64,000 nucleotides of DNA from Gracilaria gracilis. Lineage: Eukaryota; Rhodophyta; Florideophyceae; Gracilariales; Gracilariaceae. This document shows positions 31,666-39,512 of the stretch, in pieces (the stretch's first letter is position 1; the number at the start of each line of letters is the position of its first letter). The notes below the pieces were generated by a model that had not been told where the DNA came from, did not search any database, and saw only the letters and a program-made list of their open reading frames with translations. The stretch is taken from positions 124,001 to 188,000 of the forward strand of contig JARGSG010000184.1 of NCBI GenBank assembly GCA_030374805.1, given 5' to 3'. Both the position numbers and the translations under genes were made by a program.

Positions 31666-32095
31666 AAGAAATACGAAGATACGAAGGTGAGTGACTCTTT
31701 AAGGTACCTTGGTCAAGAAGTGGCTCGCCCTGCTTCTGTGTCGGCAAAGTCACATAAACTCGGCACAGAAGGGTAGATCAAAATCATATTTTTGGCATCT
31801 ACCTTCGTACGAGGTCCAAAGTTTGGGAGCACAGCATGAGCATCTATACCTCAGGATAATACAAGAGAGCTTGATGTGAATTCGTCGGCTGATCTCCACC
31901 AACACCGACCTGACTCGAGTAAATATATCCTCACAAGCATCCTGGCGAACGTCGAAAACGATCTCCAACCGAAAACGAAAGAACGTTGTTGCGACCATAC
32001 AAACTGTGCGACACGCAACTCACACTCAGGTCGCCTACAACTCGAGTTCACTCGGGCATACGATTCACGTCACCTTGTGTTTTAAGCTCTCCTGG
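31666..32095. other. intergenic region upstream of the RNA methyltransferase gene
   Basis: No gene recognised. Presumably contains its promoter. Confidence 0.4.
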
Positions 32096-33122
32096 ATGTT
32101 TGCAGTACGTTCATTATGCTTCGTGCAGAGCTTTTCTTTCCCTCCAAGCCCATGGTTGATAGGTAGAAATCTTGAGGCTCAGAAGATTATGTCGACTCCT
32201 GCTTCTCGTCAGCCGAAAGCATCAATGTCTACTGGTGGCCAAATATCCAGCATTAAGAATCCTCGCATAAAGGAAGCTCGGGCCATGCTGAGTCGGCGTC
32301 ATCGTGAGAAGACAGGGCGAATTCTTTTAGAAGGTCGACGTCTGATTTCAGATGGCTTACAACAACATCTTCAGCCCATCGAATTCTTCTATACAAAGCA
32401 AGCACTGGAACGAGGTAATGAAACCGCTTCGCTACGCTCCATGGTGCAGAGTCGAGGTGCGAAAGACTTCCTGGTTCCAGATGCTGTAATCCGTTCCTTT
32501 TCTGATACAGTCAATCCTCAAGTAAGTTCAACTTGCAGAACTTCTAACTGTTGTGTGCTCAAATTATAGTGGACACCTAACTCTCATCGATCATCCTCGG
32601 AAGGGCTTGGTTGGCATTTTCGAAAAGCCTCATCCTACTCTGCCGGATGCGCCAATAATGTCATTGATATGTGACGAAGTTCGCGATCCTGGGAATCTTG
32701 GAAGTTTACTTCGATGCGCAGCTGCAGCAGGTGTTCAGTTTGTAGCCCTAACCCCTGGGTGTGCCGATGTGTGGAGCCTAAAAGCCCTTCGAGCGGGAAT
32801 GGGCGCGCAATTCAGGGTGCCTGTCCGGCAAGGAATGTTATGGGTTGACATAATCGCATACATGAAAAAGAATGATATCACGATCCGCGTAGCTGAAGGA
32901 TTGGCTGAGGAGAACTATAGCCTTGTAAACTGGTCGACCCCTAGTGCCCTTATCGTTGGGTCTGAAGCTGTAGGGCCAAGCAAGGAAGCTTATGGTGCAG
33001 CTCATGAGAAAATCGCGATACCAATGTCCGAGGAAGTCGAGAGTCTAAATGTAGCAATGGCGGGCGCAGTGATTCTATTTGAAGCAAAGCGTCAACGTGA
33101 CTGCGATAAACGAAAGCAATAA
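32096..33122 (+). CDS. SpoU (TrmH) family RNA 2'-O-methyltransferase, organelle-targeted
   Basis: A SPOUT-fold enzyme that methylates ribose 2'-OH in rRNA or tRNA. Exons 32096-32521 and 32604-33122 give 314 residues. Homology fixes the 82-base intron. NPQ at the end of exon 1 joins GLVGIFEKP, the usual 'NPQGVVGI' block, using an unusual AAG acceptor and a CTAAC branch site at 32577-32581. An earlier TAG acceptor (32567-32569) would put the frame out. Substrate-binding domain: ISSIKNPRIKEARAMLSRRHREKTGRILLEGRRLI. The SAM-binding knot has DEVRDPGNLGSLLRCAAAAG (motif 1), SALIVGSEAVGP (motif 2) and IPMSEEVESLNVAMAGAVILFE (motif 3). The leader MFAVRSLCFVQSFSFPPSP looks like a plastid or mitochondrial presequence. 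The target nucleotide is unknown. Confidence 0.93.
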
Positions 33123-33486
33123 GCAAGAGAAACTTTTGACCCCATAATTCTTGAGTCTCGCTCAATTCCGGATTGCACGGAAGCACTGAATATAGAAGGT
33201 TGTTGAAGGTCGGAACCTAGAGCGTATCAGCTCTTAGTTATAGTTAGACTGTCACCTCTTGGACTGCAACATGATGCAGATGATTCTGGTTCTCACGCAG
33301 CATATTCTTATTGCAGCACCAGATGTCGTCACGCCGTCGTCATGCCTCATCAGCCCGTCATGAAGGCTTCCGTGGTTAGAATCCTTGCTATTGGCCCGAT
33401 TCAGAAGGTGTTGATGATAGAATAACTTCTTCCCCTTTCAGAATGCGAGCTCAGCCTGTACGAGTTAAAAGAGTTGTCACATATGT
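33123..33486. other. intergenic region
   Basis: 3' flank of the methyltransferase gene. It ends in a 13-bp hairpin with a 4-base loop (33479-33508). No gene recognised. Confidence 0.4.
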
Positions 33487-33508
33487 GGTTTAGTCAAACC
33501 ACATATGT
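33479..33508. repeat. 13-bp inverted repeat, 4-base loop
   Basis: ACATATGTGGTTT (33479-33491) pairs exactly with AAACCACATATGT (33496-33508) around AGTC. It sits at the end of the minus-strand coding-like region below and downstream of the methyltransferase gene. It could mark a transcript end or be an element remnant. Confidence 0.8.
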
Positions 33509-34182
33509 TCTATGTGTTCCCCGTGCTGACTTGGACAACCGATAGACGACAAGAATTCAGAGTAAAGAAATACTCGACACCGCCGCTTTCCAGGTCGCTC
33601 ACGCACATTACGATGAAGTTCATTGCTTTTTGATTCATTGCTACCGGTCCCAGCACAGGCTTCAGCGTTTTCTGCGAGGGAATCAGAAATGTCTGTTGGA
33701 TGCAGCGCGTCACAGCGGCGGTAGCTCAAGTTCGCTCGTCCGTACCTCAACGCGGGGATGGCGGTGCAATGCTCGAGTAAGGTTGGTGCCGTTTGCAGTT
33801 TCCATCACGGTGAGAAAACCGAAATCAAGGTTTTCGGCATGCCATGAAGGAGAGCAGGGCATCCGGCTGGTTTCCGTATCTCCAGGTTTGGGTATTAGCG
33901 AAGGTATCTACAGTAATCCACAACGGTGGGCAGCACCTCAGACCAGGGCCCTTGCCAAATACTCTTATCTTCCGGGCTGGTGATCACATAGTGTCTTCAC
34001 ATTGCTCTCGATATCGAGCTCATTAAGCACCAAACCTTACCTGCATCAAAATTAATCGAAGCCATATCATCTCCAGAAAGATTGGCACTCGGGTCAGATA
34101 TTACTTGAGGCTGTGGAAACTTGGAACTGCTTGACCCACACACCCTCGTTCTTGAAGCTAGCGCAGATACCATTCCGTACAT
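33487..34182 (-). pseudogene. possible decayed or intron-rich gene with a filamin-type repeat
   Basis: Minus-strand frames look coding in series. 34182-34041 ends at a good donor (GTAAGG). With an acceptor TCACCAG before 33976 (64-base intron) the frame continues as ARKIRVFGKGPGL, then ITVDTFAN, which is the start of filamin/ABP280 repeats (AxKVRxFGPGL...FTVDT). It stops near 33826. A neighbouring frame then offers FLTVMETANGTNLTRALHRHP, reminiscent of the DGTYxVxYxP half of the same repeat. The frame therefore breaks at least once. The 5' side would run into hemD in antisense. A relic is more likely than a working gene, but a multi-exon gene cannot be excluded. Confidence 0.35.
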
Positions 34183-35101
34183 GGCCTTCGTTACCCCCGC
34201 CCTGTTTTCTCGATGCAGAGGTCCAAATGCAATATGCACTCGCCGTCACCAAGGGCGACCAAGGTATCGGTTTTCTTGTGTTGCTCCAAGAAATATGGAT
34301 TCCGATTCAATCTTTAAGACCTTTCACACCTATGCACGCGTAGCCTTGACTCGGGAGTTAGGAAAGAACAAGGCATTGTACGACGAACTACGCATGCTTT
34401 ATCCTCGAATAGAAATTGTTCGCCTCCCCTGCGTTGAGACTGTCTCGGGAGAAGATGCCGAAGAGCTACCTATAGCACTCAAGAACTCCTCTAACAAGTG
34501 GATCGTCATTACTTCACCGGAGGCAGCGTCGATCTTCATCGAAGCTTGGAGAAGCGCGGATTATCCTACCCTTTGTCACGTTGCGGCAGTGGGAAAAGCC
34601 ACTGGCGATTCTCTTCGTTCTGTGGGTATTGACGTAGCCTTTGAACCGTCGAAAGCAACCGGTAAAACCCTTGTTCGAGAGTTTCCTCCTCCTGAGACGA
34701 ATAAGGATTCTGTTCTCTATCCTGCGAGTCGAAGAGCCTCCAATGTTATTGTTGATGGTCTCTCAGCCTTGGGTTATGAAGTAGTGAGATTGAACACATA
34801 CTCTACGGAACCAGTGGAATTCTCTGAAGAGTACAAAATGCTGGGTGAAGGGACTCATATTGTAACTTTTGCCTCGCCCAGCGCTGTTAAGTCTTGGTTT
34901 AAAAATGTTGGAGTTGGAGAAGGCATCACTGTAGCTTGCATTGGTGAGACGTCTGCTAAAGCGGCTCGGGACGTCGGGTTTAAAGACGTCTACTTTCCTG
35001 AAAGTCCAGGTCTTGAAGGATGGGTAAACGTCGTCTGTGAAGCGATGAAGAAGTACGAGGGAGGAATTGTTACTAGAGGGAAAGTCCAGGGAGACAAATA
35101 A
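34181..35101 (+). CDS. hemD: uroporphyrinogen-III synthase, plastid-targeted
   Basis: Closes hydroxymethylbilane into uroporphyrinogen III, the last common ring intermediate for chlorophyll, haem, sirohaem and phycobilins. 306 residues. The frame is open 60 bases further up without an ATG-supported start. The ATG at 34181 begins MAFVTPALFSRC, a red-type plastid transit peptide with early Phe and basic residues through about residue 45. Domain 1: ARVALTRELGKNKALYDEL and WIVITSPEAASIFIEAW. Hinge: AAVGKATGDSL. Domain 2: VLYPASRRASNVIVDGLSALGYEVVRLNTYST, then VTFASPSAVKSWF and TVACIGETSAKAARDVGFKDVYFPESPGLEGWV, the diagnostic C-terminal block. No introns. Confidence 0.95.
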   Translation: MAFVTPALFSRCRGPNAICTRRHQGRPRYRFSCVAPRNMDSDSIFKTFHTYARVALTRELGKNKALYDELRMLYPRIEIVRLPCVETVSGEDAEELPIALKNSSNKWIVITSPEAASIFIEAWRSADYPTLCHVAAVGKATGDSLRSVGIDVAFEPSKATGKTLVREFPPPETNKDSVLYPASRRASNVIVDGLSALGYEVVRLNTYSTEPVEFSEEYKMLGEGTHIVTFASPSAVKSWFKNVGVGEGITVACIGETSAKAARDVGFKDVYFPESPGLEGWVNVVCEAMKKYEGGIVTRGKVQGDK

Positions 35102-35633
35102 GGTTATGTATCGTTTTCTAATAATAATCTGTGCCATAGCGATTCATTATGGCTCGTTGTATCCCCCAATGAACTTAAAAACATCTTTGAGCACAATCCA
35201 GTCTCTTTGAAGCGTCGACGATTTCTTGGTTTTCTCCGAGTAGACCATACTGTTGGGAAAGAAAAACTTGTGAATTCCATGCACCAGAGAAGGCGGTAAT
35301 CGCCACGCAATAATTTAGAACTGACCTGTCTCACTGCTGTTGCGTTGCTTCTCTAAATGGAGCTCTACGTTAACCTTAAAATGGCTTGGGCCGTAACTAT
35401 TTCACAACACAAGAAGGTTGCCAGATGCTTCTGTTGCACACAAGCCTCCACGCTCTGCTACATCTTGATTTTGTCCTCTCCATTGTAGGAGGAATACCTC
35501 TCGTACTGTTCTAATAAAAATGAGAACATAATCTACAACAGCTTTTGACCGTCCGCTATTCCACGGGTTCTGAAAGAAACTATAGCACTGTTGCGGAACT
35601 GATTCTCAGCGTGCTTTGTTGTACAGCTCAAAC
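35102..35633. other. intergenic region
   Basis: Between hemD and the next plus-strand gene. Nothing recognised. Confidence 0.45.
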
Positions 35634-36314
35634 ATGAACCACGAACATATGTTTGGAAACAAATCGTCAACCGGAAACGATAAGGCTGTGAAGAAGGAGC
35701 GTAGTTCACGTCCGGATGCGTTGGGTTTACTTTCATCACTAGTCTCTCACGATGAAGTGCAGCTCCAAGCTAGAAGTTATTCCGCAAGCGGGGGGACACC
35801 TAAAAAACATGTATCATTTGCAAAGGAGGTGAACGTAAACGGGCCTGATCTCATGCATCAACAGTCTTCATCTTCATATGGCTCTGAGGTGACGCCCTCA
35901 TCTGCACGACTCGATTCTTATCGTAACCTATACTCATATCGATATGGGTCAAGTAGCCGAACATCTTCTCGGGATGAACCGGAGGGACTCACACCGCTCG
36001 ACGGACAATGTGCTTCTTCCTTGCCACCTATCGAAACTCTTAGTCGAAAAGATGAGAAATGCGTTCGTAAAACACTCTCGCAAGACTGGTTAAAGAGGAC
36101 ATTCAGCCCACGACCATGTATGGCGAATGAGAGAGGGACGTTGGGTTCGTTGTCAGCGAGGCAGAGGCAATCACTGGTGAGCATTTCTGAAGAAACAGAG
36201 AACGATGAAGACGAGGGTAGTGATCTGTCAGACAACAAGTCTGGTGATCAGGAAGGAAGTGCAGACTCTGAGACACATGAACGGGTAGCGAGCTTGTCTC
36301 CTATCTCGCGCTGA
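35634..36314 (+). CDS. disordered protein with a PP1-docking motif
   Basis: Not a known family. 226 residues, very rich in Ser, Arg, Asp and Glu and predicted by eye to be largely disordered. At residues 57-62, KKHVSF matches the RVxF consensus ([K/R]-x(0,1)-V-x-F) that docks regulators on protein phosphatase 1. It lies in a short basic stretch after TP, as such sites often do. Other features: a Ser/Tyr-rich run (LDSYRNLYSYRYGSSSRTSS), a likely phosphorylatable region (LSARQRQSLVSISEETENDEDEGSD) and an acidic C-terminus. The start is the first ATG in frame; codons above it lack one. A PP1 regulatory subunit is a possibility, not a finding. Confidence 0.6.
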   Translation: MNHEHMFGNKSSTGNDKAVKKERSSRPDALGLLSSLVSHDEVQLQARSYSASGGTPKKHVSFAKEVNVNGPDLMHQQSSSSYGSEVTPSSARLDSYRNLYSYRYGSSSRTSSRDEPEGLTPLDGQCASSLPPIETLSRKDEKCVRKTLSQDWLKRTFSPRPCMANERGTLGSLSARQRQSLVSISEETENDEDEGSDLSDNKSGDQEGSADSETHERVASLSPISR

Positions 36315-36570
36315 ATTTGCGGAAGCGCATGAGGTTGAATGGTATGCAGCACCAGAAGGAATGGAGTACGAACACAACTGAAAGGTACATCGACATCGAA
36401 ATCAAACAGGACACCATCGAAGGTATAACTAACGTAAGTAATAACTGGAAGAAACTTTTACTCGCACATTGCCTCACTGCACCCTAGAAACCGCATCCAT
36501 AACAATGAAGGTGAACTTCGATACACTGAAAAGCACCATTGAAACACCTTCCATTAAACAAAACACCCCC

Positions 36571-36969
36571 TTAGTCCTTCACAGGTGGGGTCAAGACAGC
36601 GATGATGATTCCAATGGCGAGAAGGCCAAGGATTGGGCCTGTGTAACCTCCGAAATCACCCTCCCTGGACGCCAATACAACAGCAACATCGTTAAGCTTC
36701 AAGGAAGCTTCCTGTACCAGTGGAGCGAGGGTCATTCTGTGGCATGCAATTAGCATTGTGGACGTGCGGTTAGTGTTTCCATCCACATCCAATCCAGTAT
36801 CAGGGGCTCCGAAGACATCAAACGCCAAAGCCATTGACATGCTTTACAAATAAAACAGATGAACGTACCTTGTCGACCGCGCATAACGAACAGCAGCTCT
36901 CCTCGGGGAGACGAGGGCGCGAGAGGGGGTTGCGACAGAGACGCCAGTGAAAGAGGAGACAAAAGCCAT
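36571..36969 (-). CDS. small single-span thylakoid-type protein, unidentified
   Basis: Assembled from two exons on minus, 36969-36869 and 36736-36571, around a 132-base intron (GTACGT donor, CACTAACC branch about 30 bases before the CACAG acceptor), giving 88 residues. Exon 1 is a textbook red plastid transit peptide (MAFVSSFTGVSVATP...RAAVRYARSTR). Exon 2 gives a mature part of about 54 residues beginning MTLAPLVQEASLKL. It has a hydrophilic N-terminal helix, then FGGYTGPILGLLAIGIIIAV as a single membrane span and a short LTPPVKD tail. Size and build are those of small photosystem or cytochrome b6f subunits, but I could not match it to a named one. It is head to head with psbM, 588 bases apart. 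A shorter 27-base intron would also keep the frame but is too small to be credible. Confidence 0.7.
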
Positions 36970-37557
36970 TTTGGAATGAATACCGCCAGTAGCAACGCAA
37001 TGAACAAACGGAAAGCGACAAAGACTTGGGCGAATACCGTTGGTACCGTTGGTACACGGCCTGACGAAGAAGGAGCACAGGCTAGGGCGCAATCCGCGGT
37101 GCAAATGGACAGACGAACGGTAGCAGGCAGGCAATGGCAAGATCGCATGCGAAGGAACCGAAAACCCTTAGCGGTGTAGAACGGCGCGTGGCGAAGATTT
37201 GCAATCTCGCGCATCACGCTGCGCTGCATTTGAGCCGTGCCACGCGGCCAGCTGTGCGCGCTTCATTGGGTGATGCGTGTGTGCGTGCGGCTTGGATTCG
37301 GGAGCTCGTTGGCGTCGCTCGCAGATCGAGCTCATCGGCCAACCAACCCCCTCCGTGCTCCGTGTTCTTACAGCGGCTGATTTTTCTCCAATCGCCTCCG
37401 CTGCCCGCTGCCACTGCTTGCCTTGCACAAAGCCGGCATGTGATCTTTCTTGCTCGCAACGTGACTTCACCTTCGCTTCCTACCCATACCGCACGCTTGA
37501 CTAAACACCTGCCTTCCTTCGTTTCGAGACACCTTCGCCTTTCTCCCCGCTTTCAAC
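36970..37557. promoter_or_regulatory. shared promoter region of two divergent small plastid-protein genes
   Basis: 588 bases between the start codons of the minus-strand small membrane protein and psbM. It contains the 20-base tandem TACCGTTGGTACCGTTGGTA at 37035-37054, two overlapping copies of the TACC-N3-GGTA motif also seen upstream of RPB2. No other gene is supported. Several open frames here arise from high GC content. Confidence 0.45.
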
Positions 37558-38140
37558 ATGTACGCTTTTGTTGGCGCCACCGGTCTTGCCACTGCCCGCC
37601 CAGGCTCGTTTACCGTACGTTGAGTCCTGCCTTTCTGCTTCTTCACGCGCTTGGAGTGGTCCAAGCTTCGATGCATTTGTACTGTTTAGACTTCTGCTGG
37701 CGAGCGTCGCAACAAGCGCGCCAAAATACATAGTGCAAATGACGGGACCACGTGTTTCTTCAGCCGAAAACGAAACACTTTCATCTACGCAAGTTTTACT
37801 TGAAACTCAACTTCGAATGCTAACCTTTCTAAACGTCGACCTCTGCAACCCTACAAAAACTCTGCTTTCAACGTATACAACCGCCGCGCCACAGACCTCT
37901 CGATGCACTGTCTCCGCACGGCCTGTCGCGCGCCGCCCCGCCGCGCCCGCCAGGATGAGCCTTGAGAGCTCTCTGGCCACCTTGCCCCCTCTGCCGCTCG
38001 CTGAAGGTATGGCTGTCACATTCCCAGCCTACCTTGCCGTCTTCCTCGGAACTTTGATCCCTTGCGCGTTTTTGGTTATCTTGTACATCCAAGCTGAAAG
38101 TCGCAAGGCGGGTGAGAGGGTTGGACGAGGCGAGGAATAA
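37558..38140 (+). CDS. psbM: photosystem II reaction-centre protein M, nuclear-encoded precursor
   Basis: PsbM is a one-helix subunit at the PSII dimer interface in the thylakoid. Exons 37558-37614 and 37895-38140 give a 100-residue precursor. The 280-base intron runs from GTACGT to CCACAG with GCTAACC inside. Exon 1 encodes MYAFVGATGLATARPGSFT, a red-type transit start with Phe4, and exon 2 continues with a Ser/Arg/Pro-rich segment. The C-terminal span FPAYLAVFLGTLIPCAFLVI, then LYIQAESRKAGE, follows the PsbM pattern (xxFIATALFxLVPxxFLxILYVQTxSQ) almost position by position. The region before the span (MSLESSLATLPPLPLAEGM) is longer than in plastid-encoded PsbM. Unspliced, the frame would start at a non-conserved site and lose the transit start. 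Confidence 0.85.
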
Positions 38141-38261
38141 GCGTGATGGTCGCTGGGAACACATGTGTCGTGTGATGCAGTCATGATGTTAGTACTAGCC
38201 AAGTAAACGCCACTTCTTGTGTGAGTGCGTTACCGTGTTTCTACTAGAGTCGTTGAGTTAC

Positions 38262-38989
38262 CTATCTGGAGCTGCTGGAACTCAAATGTTCCACATCTTG
38301 CTCATCTGCAACTAGCTGTTTGATAACAAGCGCAATTTTCCTCACGTTCTCTGCCGGTGGTCTTGCGCAGTCGGCACTTACGTGCGCATCACACTCCATC
38401 GGATACTCGATATTAGAGTAGTGATTCATAATCTGATCCACGCTACTAGGACGGTACTCGCGTTTTGAGGCGCGTTTTGCTAATCTCTCCTCCCAAACCG
38501 ATCTCTCAGCGTAGCAGTCCACCAGTACACAGAGAGCTCTGGCCTGCCTCGTAATCTCCAACGCGCGCTCTCCAAGTGCAACACGGCCTAGGGGACTTTC
38601 CAACACAACGCCGGAGGCGCCGACCTTTAGCTGAGTCAAACCCACAGCAAACATGGCCTCGTAGGTCATGTCGTTGGAATCGACAACTACCGAGTTGGCG
38701 TGCTCAGGACACACGGCTCGAATCTCGGCCATCACGTTGGCATCGTGGCGGACGGCAGCCTCGCGGACATCATCCTTACAGACGAGGCAATAGCCAAGCT
38801 CCTTGGCTAGCGCGAAAGCAACGGTTGTTTTGCCAACGCCGGGATACTTGAAAAATCGGTAAACTTGTTAGACGCGCTGGAGTGGAACGCCTGGAGTGGC
38901 TAGTACCCTGTAGTCGAAAAGCACACTCGGGAAGAACTTACGCCTCTGATAAGGACAACAACCTGACGCTGGGCGGCAACTTTGTTCAT
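38262..38989 (-). CDS. small P-loop kinase-like ATPase (AAA_33 type)
   Basis: Exons 38989-38942 and 38846-38262 (95-base intron, GTAAGT donor, CTAAC branch, CAAG acceptor) give 210 residues. The splice builds the Walker A motif: exon 1 ends VVVLIRG and exon 2 begins YPGVGKTT, giving GYPGVGKTT at residues 16-24. It continues LAKELGYCLVCKDDVREAA, the 'KDDxR' block of predicted kinases related to polynucleotide and nucleoside kinases. Next are VVVDSNDMTYEAMFAVGLTQ, VVLESPLG (Walker B-like) and LCVLVDCYAERSVWEERLAKR, a lid region with Arg/Lys. It belongs to the broad family of small plant and bacterial kinases of unknown substrate. Without the first exon the P-loop would be cut. Confidence 0.8.
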
Positions 38990-39512
38990 GTCCGAAGGGG
39001 AATGCGGGGAACACGAGGAACAGGAAGCAGTTGCTAGACCGTACGGAGACAAAAGTTGGAAGACGCGATCGGCGATCTGTCAAAACAGGTCTTGATGCGA
39101 AGGCCTTTGATGCAAACCCTTTTGGAGGCGACCGTGCCGGACATGCGGGCTGATCGGGTGAGTGGCGACGTGGACTGCAACCGTTGCAGGCATTCAGGGA
39201 CACACGTGTCCAAAAGCTTGCAAATGGTGGCGGTGCCTCGAAAGTTCGAACGGCGCCATGCGCAGCGACTGCACCAAAATGAGCGCGAGCACCAACCACA
39301 ACGCGCTGTGCGTACACCAATGGTCGGTGGTGCGTCTGCCCGAGCGGAACGCATTTCCGCCGCCCCACCGCCATTTGCTCACGCGTTCTTCGCCATCCGC
39401 GTGGAATGAAATGACGCACGTGCCGCCCGTTCTCTTCTGCTGCTCTTGTCTTCCTTGAGCCGTATTTCTATCCCGTACGGCTCTGCTCCTCACCCGGAGT
39501 TTGGTAGCGAAC
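38990..39512. other. shared upstream region of two divergent genes
   Basis: 523 bases between the kinase start (minus) and the TPR protein start (plus). Open frames on both strands here lack domains. No RNA gene seen. Confidence 0.4.

Noticed and set aside
32561-32572. TATAG acceptor in the RNA methyltransferase intron
   Set aside because: It lies upstream of the CTAAC branch site and puts exon 2 out of frame. The AAG at 32601-32603 restores the conserved NPQ-GLVGI block.
36842-36868. 27-base intron in the small membrane protein gene
   Set aside because: Keeps frame but is too short for a spliceosomal intron and lacks a branch site. The 132-base alternative has CACTAACC and yields a cleaner transit-peptide junction.
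37134-37733. 199-codon frame between the divergent small genes
   Set aside because: Arises from GC-rich promoter and psbM exon 1/intron sequence, no known domain, out of frame with psbM.
37568-37894. Upstream part of the open frame through psbM read as protein
   Set aside because: It has no transit-peptide character and spans the intron. The spliced exon 1 gives an N-terminus typical of red plastid proteins.
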